Assembly (NCBI GenBank): GCA_963678675.1
Contig: OY783194.1
Coordinates: 15,070,812-15,134,811, forward strand
Length of the DNA: 64,000 nucleotides
DNA from: Xiphydria camelus
Lineage: Eukaryota > Arthropoda > Insecta > Hymenoptera > Xiphydriidae
Direction of reading: 5' to 3'
Below are positions 53,137 through 64,000 of this stretch, piece by piece; the first letter of the stretch is position 1; each line of letters begins with the position of its first letter. A program made the position numbers and the translations under genes. Below the pieces are notes generated by a model that searched no databases, had not been told where the DNA came from, and saw only the letters and a list, made by a program, of their open reading frames with translations.

Positions 53137-53421
53137 TGTGCAGTACCGAGTTGTAAAAATAAATCAAGGTTCATGGTTCCTTCTGTAAAAAAATCGAAAG
53201 ATATTCGTCAAAAGTGGCTCGATTTCTTAAAATATGCACCTCATCATAGAAAAGGATTATGCGAAGTTCATTTTACTCCTGATCAATTAATAACTTTTAG
53301 CGGTGATGCAGGTAAAAATGAAAATTATTTACAGCGTGTTCATAAATTGGCTGACAGTACTGCATTCCCATACTTCGAAATGGGAATACAGTACTGTCAG
53401 CCAATTTCTGAACATTTCTGA
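53137..53421 (+). pseudogene. THAP zinc-finger exon
   Basis: The reading CAVPSCKNKSRFMVPSVKKS, DIRQKWLDFLKYAPHHRKGL and CEVHFTPDQLITFSGDAG has the C2CH spacing of a THAP finger (C-x4-C...C-x2-H), the Trp in the middle and the HFTPDQ after the last ligand. THAP fingers bind DNA and form the N-terminus of P-element-like and related transposases. The Cys pair lies upstream of the first ATG (53173), so the true start is missing or in another exon. After residue GKNENYLQRV the frame enters a perfect hairpin (53344-53407) that has destroyed the rest. Confidence 0.7.
53344..53407. repeat. Near-perfect 64-bp hairpin in the THAP frame
   Basis: AAATTGGCTGACAGTACTG...CAGTACTGTCAGCCAATTT with ATTCCCAT/ATGGGAAT inside. 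Stem about 28 bp, loop about 8 bp. Confidence 0.9.
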
Positions 53422-53591
53422 TTTAATTAAATATGTATATTTATAGTACATATGGGGATTGTATTTGAATTTTATTTTGTAATTCATTTTTACAATTTTT
53501 TTTATCAGTCACATTAGTCACAGTAGTGCAGCATTAATAATATATTATAACCGTTTAAATTTGCCCGCGGTAGTCCAATCAAATTATACAT

Positions 53592-56500
53592 TGAACGATG
53601 CATCAAATCAGGTATTTTTGCTTTTTTGATATGTTGTTTATGATGAAAAGAGGATGTTAAATCCAAGTTTTCGACCTCGGCAGATGACCGGATCATTGTC
53701 AAAAATCAAGAAAATCTCGAAATTTTTGACATTTTTTCAGTTCTTGTCGATTTTGACTCGGAAGGACTGGTTTTTCATAAAAGATCATCGTAACCATTTT
53801 TGAAGTAGATTAAATTTTCAATAATTTGAGATCTGAACGGTTATTGTAGCTCCAATAGTTTCGAAGATACAGCTTTTCAAAATTTGACTAATTTTTGAAG
53901 TTACACGATTTTTATCAAAATTTCACAATTTTCAGTGCCGTTCATGTATCTGAAGGTCCAGTATATTGTTTAGAAACCCTCTCCCACCCGTTCACTCTCC
54001 TAGGATCTCAGGAGACTTCAAAGTGACCCTTCCCCCTCAATCACTTGAGCAAAAAATGAGTTATTATTTGTATTTTTATTTACAAACGTGGGTATGTGTA
54101 AAAATCAAGGTATTGACAATTACTTACGATGTCTTTAATTTTTTTGGGATTATCATTATCATTAATATTATATTAAAAAGAAATACTTGTATAATACGTC
54201 GATGAAAAATAACTGAAAATCTGACATCAATTTTGAAGATGTGTTTATTTTAATCAAATTTTGCCCTCTTTGATGGACCTGGTTAGTCCAAGACGTCGTC
54301 TCCTGAGATGTCAGGAGGGTTTTCAAGAATACCCGAGACGGGCACCCACAATTCTTCGTTTAATTCATCTTCGTCTGGCAGGTCATCCGTGGGTGAATAA
54401 TCGAGGTTTAATGTGACCTCAGGAACGTTGTCACATGAGACTCCCTCACAGTGGATGCAAACTACTGAGCACTTCAGTCCAACCTTCCTGCAGCTGCAGA
54501 TGATGCTGCTGCAGCCTTTTTTGCAGCCGCAGGAGATGAGCTCAAGGAGATGTTGTGGCGCCGCGTCTTTTGTCATGATCTGAGGGCTGAGACCTTGGGA
54601 AGTGCGCAGCCACCCCCAGTCAAGAGGCTCCTTGTCAACTCCTAACCACTTCTGGACCTGTGAAAAAAGAAAATGCGTACAAATCAAGTTAAATCATCAA
54701 TTTCTTACCAAAGCAATCAAAAAGCAAATATGCAGGTAGCTGAATGGTATTCAAAGGCTATTTTACCTGATGATAGGTGCGCAGCGAGTGAAATCTGATT
54801 GAATTCTGGGTAGGAGGCAATCTCGCTAGGTTGATGTTTGTTTTTGCCGCAGCCTTTGTGAACAAATTGTATCTCAAATCGTCCAGGTTCTGCGTTTTGT
54901 GCAGTCCTCCATAAAGAGCAATTGCGATACGCTCGCCTGCAGCTGCAATATCATCTGGGTTGGCGTTGCCGTTCAAGAAAATAGCAGCAGTGTGATCAAG
55001 GTCTCGATGTTTTTGAAACGCGGTGACAATTTTTGTTTTCCCTTGCCCAAAGAATGAAGACGTGGAGTCACATCCACTGAAGGCGTGGATGACAAGAAGG
55101 AGTTGAGGATTAATGCAATCATATTTGAAAGAGGTATTGGTGTAGGTCACATCATTTAGACCTCTTCCATATTTTGTAAAAAATATATTCCGACGGTTTG
55201 GTGGTGTGATGCCTGTGAGCAAGACTAGCAAGTCCACATCCTCACCAACAATTACGACATCGTGAGTAGTGGAGAAAGAGATTGCTGTTGTTATTATCAG
55301 TCTATCGGCATCTTCTGTAGCCTGTAATGTTGGAATATTGTGTTTCTCCAGTTGTGTCTTCAAGAAGTCAATGAACCGAATTTTATTGTTTTCGTTGGAT
55401 AGGAACTTTTCTTGAGACACTTGAGCAACTGTACTGGCGTCAAATAAAATTTGAGGGAATATAGCAGCCTTGGATCTGCGAATACGCTCAGAGCTCTTCG
55501 TGCTTTTCTCTGCAGCCTCAGTCGGATAGCCATAAAAAACTACTGTGACATTGAGTCCATAGTGAGTAGTGAGGTATTGGATATACCTAGCAGCTATTAC
55601 CTCAAATGAGGAGTTTTTAGGCTATATAACTTTGTGGAACAAATGTCCACCATCTACCACGACATGTTTTGGTGTCCCTCGAGATTCATCTACATTAACA
55701 GGTTCAAATACTGCATAGAAATGCGACTTAGTTCCTTTCCTCATTCCTTCTTCTGTGAACATCGACAATGGGAATGGTGACAGCTCATACGTGAAAAACA
55801 GTTTCAATTCTTCGTCAGATTGTTTCAGGACGCATAACCTGTGAAACAGGGTTAAAGGGTTAACTGTAACCTTTCTCCTACCAACTGACGCTGTTCGTGC
55901 AGCAGATGCTAGAGATACGACTTTGTTGTTTCGTTTCAATTTGACATCTCGGAAGTTTTGTCCAACTACTCGTAACAAAGATTCTTTTCCAATCTGAAGG
56001 GCGATATGGCAGTTAACATTTGTGTCTCCAACCATTCCACTACTTATGGACATGATGAATTCAGTTATAGGGAATGATGGATGCTGGGAAAACCACTGAT
56101 ACAGTTTTTCAGTATCCGCTACATCTCTGGAGATACGAGACTGGCGTAGATCCACATGCTGCTCACTTGTTGATGAGTCGATATCACAGAAAACCTCTAC
56201 TTCTTTGCAGATGTTCTGGAGATAAACCATTCCCAAAGTCCATCGAGTCAAAACGCTGGGAGTAATTCCACGACCCCGGGTGAGCCCTCCGTAGTTCTTC
56301 ATGGATTTCATGAGCACCTGCTCTATACACATATCAGACCAGATACCAGCCCAAAAATTTTTAGAGCGTCGGATTGTAAAATATCCCTCTGTCGTAAAAA
56401 GTTGATATTCCCTAGGATCCATTCTCTCTTTCAAACTCAACATGTCCTGAACATACAAGTGAGCACACTTAGCATAAAATAAGTGACCTGCAGCGTGGAA

Positions 56501-59500
56501 AAAAGGTAGCATCTGCTGCGCGGTGGTCAAATGTAAATCCCAGTTCCCCGATCTCTCTGCTTCATTGAATCGTTTTATCAGCGTCGCCATTTGGAAATAC
56601 TGCACCCACAATTGGGCAGTAGGACCGTTGCTTTGAAGTTGGTGAAGTGCATTTGCGAATTTTACGGCAACTGCTTGAAACTGCTCATTGTCCTTGGAAG
56701 TCAGAATTACTGATTTATCAAGATTTATTAACAAGTCTTCAATAATACTTTCATCATTTTCTGTCAACTGTATTGTATTTACAACTTCATGTGCTAAGGC
56801 TAGTTGGACCAAAATGTGGGCCCTCTCACTGCTCTAGCATAAGCGTGGCCAGACATCATCTTATCAATGCTGTTTTCTGCATAAATATTTGAAAGTAGTT
56901 CCTTTAGTCCACTTCCTCCCATGATCACGCCAATTGCACCCATGAATGAAATGAGCAAGTGAAAACCACCCAACCTTACAACTACGTTACCGAAATCAGT
57001 ATTAGGGCAGTTCTCAATGATCTCTTTGGCTTGATGTACAATGGTTGATCAAAGGTTACAATGCAAGTTTTCTGTCCATGGATTCGACATTTTTCGATGG
57101 CAAGCCGGAGAGATGTTAATATGGTGTCATATTGTGATAGTGGGTGGTTAATGAATGGGAGGCAAAGAAGCTTCGATGTTTTAAACGGTTTGTCCTGTGT
57201 AGCTTCCTCCATGAAACCATTCCATCCACTGATAGGCAACTCTTCCTTAGTTTTACCTAGCAGCCATAACAGATCTGAATGGAGTGGCTGTGGTGGTGGG
57301 TGGTTTTTCTCTACTATTTGAGCAGCCGTGATATTTGTTGTGAGACAGAGTATCCTTCTTTCAGGACATACCGAATGAAATGGAGTCACAACCATTAAAC
57401 CTCCCATTGCATGGAAAGTTCCAAACCTATCCAATGTATTAACATTAAAATCGGCATTGTCGAATATGAATTGCAGGAAGCATGATGACTCTAAACTGAG
57501 TTTGTCTGGTCGCAGGATTGCCGAAGTTTCGAGAATTAAGGTATTAAAATAGGATACTGCAAATCCAAAGGTGGACATCAAATCAATCAAATGTTTTGAT
57601 CCAAATTTGTGATAAAGATAAACACTGATTCCATGCAATAATGAGGAAACGAATGACCGAGGCCTCACTGCTGTTATTATTGCATGTGCGAGAGCAACAC
57701 ACTTCTTCCTATGTGCATCTAGGCAGTGTCGTTTGTCTTTAAGAATTACAGTTTCCAGCATTAGTCGCAAAGACTCGGGGATAACAGTATTTATATCGTG
57801 AAAGAAGTCATTTGAGGGTGGGAATGCCGTTGTGTCAAAAGGTTGTGCACGAATATCTTCTCGTATTGTATCAGCAGCTGCCTTAACCACACGCAGTCTC
57901 TCTTGTTGAGGATCTGAATTTTGATCATTGTACCAGCCGAGATGTCAGAATTTTGTGTCCGGTATTTTTAAAACAAACAGTGGTTTTTTCGAAGCAGTTT
58001 CGGCAATTATAATATCTTCTCCATACTTCTTAAACAGACGATTTTTTATTGTTCGATTATCGGGTTTTTCCCCTTCTATCTGGCTTACCAGTTCATCCAG
58101 AGTAAACTGACATTCTTCTGAGTTCTCCTGGAGATGTGCAAAAATTTGTTCCATGGCATCCTCAGTCGTGGTGTGCTTACGACCTCCCCTCTTCACACCT
58201 TCTTGAGTTGGGGGCAAGTAGAGTTTCTTTTGGCAAAATCGGTGATATCTCGCGTCTACTGCTACCAAGTCAGTGTCATCAGAAATACGATCTTTAATTT
58301 GTAAGGCCCACTCATCACCTCGATTTTCTGCTGCTCTCAACATTTTTACACCAAGATCAACTTTTTCCACGATAATGACGTTGTTTCTTTTTATTGGGTT
58401 TTTTCTCTTCTCAGCCTCGATAAACTGCTCTGTAATTCTCTCTCCACATAGAATACAGTGCTCTCTGAAATTGAACGTTTCACTCACCGATCTTGTAGGT
58501 CTTGCATCTTTTGATTTCACAACTGTTTCTCTACGGCGAACTGCTGCTGCTATCAACTTGGGATTGTTGTATCTTTTCTGGCATGCAGTATGTACAGAAA
58601 TCTCGTTCACACGTTTTAATAAACGTTCGTTTTCTGGATTTTTCAATGAAATACTCGACGCCAGGAGGGTTTGTATCCCTCTTGCCTTTACTATCACTAC
58701 TTCACCTTCATTCAAACTCCCACGACAAATAAAACACAAAATTGCCGAAGTTCCGGGCTCCGACATTCTAAATAAATCAGTATAACCACAGACGATCAGT
58801 GTAACACACTAGCTTCCACTATAATCAGGATATAACTAGCCACACTCTCTCTCGGTTCGTACGCGTTCGTACCCTCTGTACTCGAGGTCCGCTCGGCATC
58901 TCTTATCGCGCAACGTAAATAAAAATCTCGGGCTTCTAAACACTAGTGGATCCTACGCACTTCGAATGGATATATAAGACCTCTTTAGTATTGGGTTTGA
59001 CGCAGTTCAAGTGGGCGTAAAAAATCGTTTGAACGCTGTAGCATCGTTATTCGAGTGGGCCGTGTAAATCACCTGCAAACCGACATGGAAGTGCAATAGA
59101 CTAAAGCGCATTTTTGAGCATTTTCTCGAACGTTCTAGAGCAAATCACAGTTTCTGCCGTATTTTGCCGCAAAATTTGATTAAAATAAACACATCTTCAA
59201 AATTGATGTCAGATTTTCAGTTATTTTTCATCGACGTATTATACAAGTATTTCTTTTGAATATAATATTAATGATAATGATAATCCCAAAAAAATTAAAA
59301 ACATCGTAAGTAATTGTCAATACCTTGATTTTTACACATACCACGTCTGTAAATAAAAATACAAATAATAACTCATTTTTTGCTCAAGTGATTGAGGGGG
59401 AAGGGTCACTTTGAAGTCTCCTGAGATCTTAGGAGAGTGAACGGGTGGGAGAGGGTTTCTAAACAATATACTGGGCCTTTAGATACATGAACGGCACTGA

Positions 59501-59840
59501 AAATTGTGAAATTTTGATAAAAATCGTGTAACTTCAAAAATTAGCCAAATTTTGAAAAGCTGTATCTTCGAAACTATTGGAGCTACAATAACCGCTCAGA
59601 TCTCAAATTATTGAAAATTTAATCTACTTCAAAAATGGTTACGATGATCTTTTATGAAAAACCAGTCCTTCCGAGTCAAAATCGACAAGAACTGAAAAAA
59701 TGTCAAAAATTTCGAGATTTTCTTGATTTTTGACAATGATCCGGTCATCTGCCGAGGTCGAAAACTTGGATTTAACATCCTCTTTTCATCATAAACAACA
59801 TATCAAAAAAGCAAAAATACCTGATTTGATGCAGCGTTCA
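53592..59840 (-). mobile_element. Large TIR transposon T4 (6.2 kb), Academ-like
   Basis: TIRs of about 670 bp: TGAACGATGCATCAAATCAG at the left, inverted at 59840, running in to ATGTGTTTATTTTAATCAAA (54239) and its complement (59170). The two TIRs are nearly identical, pointing to a recent or gene-converted state. No clear target duplication. One long minus-strand gene starts at 58766 and stops 18 bp inside the left TIR boundary. Confidence 0.85.
54283..58766 (-). pseudogene. T4 transposase-like protein with XPG-like nuclease and CXC motif
   Basis: One reading of about 1,460 codons. Exon 1 58766-54767: N-terminal zinc region (CFICRGSLNEGE; HTACQKRY; HCILCGERITEQFI; ARYHRFCQKKL), a long central region (FGTFHAMGGLMVVTPF, VVVRLGGFHLLISFMGAIGV, LTRGRGITPSVLTRW), then VVIVGEDVDLLVLLTG and HAFSGCDSTSSFFGQGKTKI, which resemble the acidic and helix-hairpin motifs of XPG/FEN nucleases. 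A 109-bp intron (54766-54658) joins YHQ to VQKWLGVDKEPLDWGW. Exon 2 has CGCKKGCSSIICSCRKVGLK, a CXC/tesmin-like Cys cluster. Damage: stop TGA 57945-57947, shifts near 57018 and 56823, stop TAG 55622-55624. XPG-type nuclease genes are reported in Academ transposons; that assignment is my inference. Confidence 0.75.
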
Positions 59841-59928
59841 CCCCCTTTTCATGTTTAATTTTACTGTACTACGGGTGTTTGGCTCGGTGGCGCCATCTGC
59901 TTCAGTTTTGCCCAGCCAACCTCATGAT

Positions 59929-60310
59929 ATCGTTGATATTTTGATTTACCTCGGTGAAGCGCGGGGGAACTACCGTGAAGCTATGCGTACATTTCGAATT
60001 CGTTTTCTGGGTCGCTGATGTCCATCTGATGATACCATTCGATTTCTCGAACAACGTGCTCGTCAAGGTGAAATCAAATGGAAAGGAAAAAAGAAATAAT
60101 ATGACAATGAAGATTATCCTGACGAGAGATTGCTTCTTGTGCTTGTATTAATTCACGTTAATTCACATGTGAGTTTTCGAGAAATTGAAGAAGAAATTGG
60201 TGTCCCTTGATCGACAGCACAGCCCATATACAATCGGTTCGGTATCATCCGTACCACATCATCTTGGTGCAATCTCTATCAGCCGATGAAATCCAACAGA
60301 AATTAATAAC
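59929..60310 (+). pseudogene. Mariner-like transposase N-terminus (DUF4817-like)
   Basis: DIVDILIYLGEARGNYREAM and RTFRIRFLGR, a stop, then PSDDTIRFLEQRARQGEIKW and, in another frame, VNSHVSFREIEEEIGVP, a stop and STAQPIYNRFGIIRTTSS. This order (YGEARGN.REA, then a helix-turn-helix with VSSREIEEEIG) is the DNA-binding half of a group of insect mariner-like transposases. The catalytic half is missing. Immediately next to the right THAP-element TIR. Confidence 0.7.
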
Positions 60311-61921
60311 CAATAAGATCGCGTAAGGGCTTCTCGATTTGGGATGGGCCCTCTCTCTCGCGAGCCGAAGCGATTCCCGAAATCTTCCTCTTTTCGTGCG
60401 GACTAGCGGCGTGGACGGACGTATATCTAAGTGGTGCGGATTTTTCGGTAAGCTGGTTCCTTTTATTTTGTGACACGTGGCCGTGGAAGAAATTTGCGAG
60501 AAATTCCGAATTAAATTGCCCCAGAAAGGCTTATCTTTTCTTTCTTTTGTACCAAGTTAAATTTCGATGAACCCGTAGCGATTATCGTATTCTCGACGTA
60601 ATTATCGATTTTAGTTTAACGCGTATTATCTGTCGATCACCTTTTGCTGTCTATTGATTCTTTGGTATTATTTTTTCTGGGGATGCTCGGAAAATTCGGG
60701 AGCACGGAGCAATTGAATTTTCTGAGGTGAATTGAGCATTTTACCGACTTATGTAGATAGTCTTTGCCTGTATCGCAGTGTTTTCTCTACTCTAAAATTT
60801 GAGCTCTCTAATCTCGACTCTGGACTCTCCATTCTCTGTTTGCTATTCTCGGTTCTCGATTCTCGATTATTATTGCGATTCCCTCATTCCGCGTGCGTTT
60901 GATTAAGTCTCGCGTCCGACACGATCTTTCGTTGTACTTTCGGCGTAAGAATAGTATATTTATAATAACTTTCTCGATAAGCGGGATAATTTGTTTAAAG
61001 CTTTCGGCATATGAATAGTATCTTCGTAATACCTTTCTCGATTAACGGGATACTTCGAAACTTTCGGCGTACGAATAGGGTACCTTTGTAATAACTTTCT
61101 CGATCAGTGGGATGCCTTATTTGAAATTTGATTACCTTACTACCTTATAGTATTACCTTCACATTTATCTTAGTTTCCTCTTATCTCAACGGACATAAGG
61201 TTGAAAGTTACCTTTTCTCGTCTCGCATTTGGCGTTACTTTTACGGTATTACCTCAGACTACCTCGTGTCCCTCTTACCAAGAATCAAGGGTTCTCTCTT
61301 AGGTTGACTCGCACTGTTAATTCCGGTTCGCTAGTGATAGAATTTGGTACCGAAATTCAACCCTACCGTAGTCTATTCTTCAATCGAACCGTTTATATAT
61401 TCCGATCATTCTTTAAATAAATCTTATATTCACTTCTTTTATGTAAGCCGCCTCAAATTCATTTCTTTTGACGTAAGATCCCCGCTCCTCTCCTTAGCCG
61501 ATACGGGGCTAAGCTAGCTGAATTTCGTTTCCAGTTCACGCGATCTGACTATTATCTAGTGTGATTCCCTTTTGGTGTTTTGGAACACCTGGCGTCCAAC
61601 ATAACCGCTACCCTTATCTTTGCCCGAGCGTGGCTAGTCAGAGAACATGCCGAAGTGTGCGACTATCCAGTCGTGCCGGATAGCGTCGTTACAAGGTAAC
61701 GAAATCACAATGGCAAATTAATGTGTAAGGTTTCTTTTACAGTATAAAGACATCACATTACAAATCGTACATCGAAGCATATGAAGCACCATCCATTAGC
61801 CTTTTCTCCAGAACCCGTTTACGAGTCAATTATAGAAGAGAAGTGAGTTCCACCAATTATTTTCGATGGACGAAAATAACTACGAAAAATTTCGTATTTA
61901 AACATTAACGATTATATACTG
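60311..61921. other. Noncoding region, possibly an LTR or leader fragment
   Basis: CpG-rich DNA at 60340-60500, then T-rich DNA. A unit of about 62 bp (CTTTCGGCGTAAGAATAGTA ... ACTTTCTCGATAAGCGGGAT) is repeated three times at 60943-61110. At 61589, TGGCGTCCAACATAACCGC could be a degenerate retroelement primer site, preceded by a CA at 61585-61586. No coding frame supports this. The 63-codon frame at 61229 has no motif. Confidence 0.3.
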
Positions 61922-62105
61922 TATGTCTCAGCCAAAAGGTTTGAAAGAGGAGTGGCTTAATTTGTTCTATACTTGTACCGCGAATCAACGAGTGATCGGC
62001 AGGTTAATTATTGACTGATAGCTAAGTTCCTCTCACCCCACTCATCCATCAGCTACAGTCAGTTGAACTTAGGCTAGTCTGAGTTATATCGTCCGAGGCT
62101 GACAG
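61922..62105 (+). mobile_element. Element K, lone left end (copy 2)
   Basis: TATGTCTCAGCCAAAAGGTT, TTGACTGATAGCTAAGTTCC and CACCCCACTCATCCATCAGC follow the outer TIR of K (7473-7640) with about 20 percent divergence by eye. The other end is not found before the window edge. Confidence 0.75.
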
Positions 62106-63400
62106 CAAGGTACTTTGGTGACGCCCCGAAACACCTCGCTTTATTTACATATTGTGTAGAAGAGGTCAAAATAAGCGATACATATTTATTTATATCTGCT
62201 GACATACACGTTTAAAGGGTGAAACTACCCCTTGAAGTTATGAGAAGAAACACGATTTTTCTAAATAAAATAGAAAAAACACTTCAGGAGAAAATGGTTT
62301 TTATGCCAAATTGTAGGGTCTATTAAGCTCTGTCAGAAGGTATGTCGCTCATTTTTTGCAATAACTATTTTGGAAAAACTACTGCTACATTCAACTATTT
62401 CCTGCTAATCTTTATCTGACTTTATAATATTTTATAGTCCCAACCCCGAAATATGATGTAAGGGTTTCCTTCAATTTTACCAAAATAAAAATGAATTGGG
62501 TGAAACTACTCTCATACCATATACGAGTACGAGTGTATCTAGTGACCACACTGAGAAAAAATGTTATTGAATTTAACATAGGTATAGGTCATTCCACGTC
62601 AAATCTATCACTCTTTGGAGTACATTTTCAATTTTCTTCAAATTTGAATATGTTGTTATCAATTGAATTGTAAATACATAAACCAAGCGATTTAAAAAAA
62701 TTTTTTTTAATTTAAAAGTTATAACAGAAGTTTTAGAATAAATTTGTTTTAGAAAATCATATCATTCAAAGCAAAAATCGCAGTTTAATGGAATTTAGCG
62801 AACTCACACGGATACGCTTATGTTTTATATGAAAAATAAGAAATGTGAAAAAAAATTAATAATTCATACCTTTTTTGAAATAAATAGTTCTCTAAATCCC
62901 CTTTTTTCGGGTCTCGCCACTTTTTAAAAATCTGAGAAAATGAATAAGGAGCTACATTCATGTTCCTTCCGATCACCGAATTAAAAACACGGTCACTTTA
63001 TAAACAAATTTGTAATTATTTTAATAGTAACACACGGCAATTCTGTGGTTGACGATTACAAAGGCCGACGTCAGTTTAGTTACAGAATGGAGAACCACTG
63101 TTACCGACTAATTTTGGGTCGCTGTTTACGAAAATGATAATCGTTTTACTCGATTAGCTCGTAATTTGGCATTATGAGTAGTTACCATTTTTACCATATT
63201 TTTAAGGGCCGACTTGAGTTTTTATCAAAATAACCGGTTCGACAATGGTTATTTAAATGAGAAAAATATTATATATCATTTGCAATGGCAAAAGGCGTAA
63301 GAACGTTGTCATTGGCATCTATATAACGAAGAGTGGATAATGGGGAGGATGGGGGAGAAAGAAATTTGCGATTATTTTGCCTGCCGTGTTGAGTTACTTT
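62106..63400. other. AT-rich spacer
   Basis: Contains GGTCATTCCACGTCAAATC (62586), a word I associate with dispersed insect repeats, but no ends or gene are recognisable. The 60-codon frame at 62491 is not convincing. Confidence 0.35.
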
Positions 63401-63459
63401 AAACGCTTGACACTTGTGTCCCTTCCACCAGATTTAACCTTCCAGTAGACGCGCACGGT

Positions 63460-64000
63460 CCGACAGACCGGACTACAACAAAACATTTCTTACAAAAAGA
63501 GTGGCCCCCTAGAGAGTCATTTAAGCCCGGTACCAACAAGATCAAGTTAGTATGAGCCTCTGGTCGATCTAGCCAAGATACTGCTGCCACCTCTTCACAT
63601 TAATTAAGTTGGGCCTTATGAAGAATTTCGTCAAAGCTATGGCCAAAGAGGGTGAAGGATTTAGCTACCTTAGATAGTTTTTTCCAAAATTAAGTGATGC
63701 TAAATTAAAGGAAGCAATTTTTATAGGACCTGATATTCGCAAACTGATGCATGATAAATTGTTTAAACGGAGTTTTAACGAAAAAGAGTTAGATGCGTGG
63801 TGTGCCTTTGTCAAAGTTATTAAAGGTTTTTTGGGCAAAAATAAAGATGAAAATTACGAAGCTGTGGTGCAGCAAATTCTGGTCGCAATGAAGCTTTGGG
63901 ATGTCGCATGTCTTTGAAAATCCACTTTCTTCACTCATACCTCAACTTCTTTCCGGAAAATCTGGAAGATGTTAGCGACGAAATAGGAGAGCGATTTCAC
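63460..64000 (+). pseudogene. TE-associated gene of unknown function, runs off the window
   Basis: Plus-strand pieces in successive frames: EWPPRESFKPGTNKIKLV, then LVDLAKILLPPLHIN, then GLMKNFVKAMAKEGEGFSYL, a stop, PKLSDAKLKEAIFIGPDIRK and LDAWCAFVKVIKGFLGKNKD, and after a shift near 63910 MSLKIHFLHSYLNFFPENLE followed by DVSDEIGERFH at the edge. The blocks LPPLHIKLGLMKxFVKAL, KLKEGIFVGPxI and HFLxSHLxFFPENLGxxSxEHGERFH are familiar from numerous repeated, uncharacterised insect proteins that behave like TE genes. At least two shifts and one stop make this copy a pseudogene. The next residues beyond 64000 should be HQDI-like. Confidence 0.65.

Larger units (their letters stand above)
52766..59927 (+). 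mobile_element. THAP-type TIR element, split by T4
   Basis: AGGTTGGCTGG...GGCGCCACCGAGC...AACACCC at 52766-52818 is inverted at 59872-59927 (GGGTGTTTGGCTCGGTGGCG ... CCAGCCAACCT). Removing T4 leaves about 0.9 kb with one THAP exon, so it was already a deleted element. P-like and Kolobok transposons carry THAP fingers; the target duplication is not clear, so the superfamily stays open. Confidence 0.6.

Noticed and set aside
54283..54660. T4 exon 2 as an independent metallothionein-like gene
   Set aside because: The Cys-rich segment follows a clean splice acceptor in phase with exon 1 and lies inside the same TIR element.
57945..57947. In-frame TGA in the T4 gene as a selenocysteine or readthrough codon
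   Set aside because: The same gene has a second stop and two frameshifts, so ordinary decay is the simpler explanation.
58273..58785. A 170-codon plus-strand frame
   Set aside because: Antisense to the N-terminal zinc region of the T4 gene, which is much better supported.
1..64000. tRNA, rRNA or other structural RNA genes
   Set aside because: I scanned for tRNA-like cloverleaf elements and conserved rRNA cores and saw none; the only tRNA-related sequence is the primer-binding site at 30394.

Overview
This 64 kb window looks like arthropod, most likely insect, nuclear DNA. I found no ordinary host gene that I can support. Every coding region I recognise belongs to a transposable element (TE): mariner/Tc1 transposases, non-LTR retrotransposon fragments, an LTR retrotransposon with a SAP-domain gag, a PIF/Harbinger fragment, a pogo-like DDE_1 fragment, a THAP exon, and several large terminal-inverted-repeat (TIR) transposons whose proteins I know mainly from insect and other invertebrate genomes. 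The R1-like ORF1, the mariner density and the many CpG dinucleotides would fit Hymenoptera, but that is inference. Nearly all frames are broken, so this is a nested TE graveyard, probably intergenic or heterochromatic.

Layout. 1-3.3 kb: R1-like ORF1 cut by two adjacent TA-flanked foldback elements. 3.3-8.9 kb: AT-rich DNA, a DDE_1 exon, a dead mariner, and a TIR element (K) carrying a SWIM zinc-finger gene. 9-13 kb: a 4 kb palindrome whose arms each hold the same deleted mariner and a non-LTR tail, with a foldback MITE in one arm. 13-20 kb: hairpins, an element with repeated subterminal TGAGACA boxes (Q), two mariner remnants, foldbacks. 20-29.9 kb: AT-rich DNA, a mariner-derived hairpin, a Jockey-like fragment, and many foldback MITEs of one family (FB-A) nested in a 0.5 kb repeat (E). 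29.9-33.3 kb: internally deleted LTR retrotransposon. 33.3-43 kb: foldbacks, TIR transposon T3 with a 122-bp minisatellite, a Harbinger piece, and a 3.5 kb foldback built of ACTGAAA units. 43.4-52.5 kb: two TIR transposons (T1, T2) whose different proteins share a DNCxxQNKN...GH[TS] signature. 52.8-59.9 kb: a THAP-type element interrupted by a 6.2 kb Academ-like transposon (T4). 60-64 kb: leader-like DNA, a lone K end, and a partial TE gene running off the edge.

The nesting gives relative ages. T1 sits inside an FB-A copy and made a TAA duplication. FB-A copies sit inside a non-LTR tail, inside repeat E and inside T2, usually flanked by TA. Repeat E sits inside the T2 gene. T4 sits inside the THAP element. 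Several insertions can be read against an unfilled copy elsewhere in the window, so target-site duplications come straight from the sequence.
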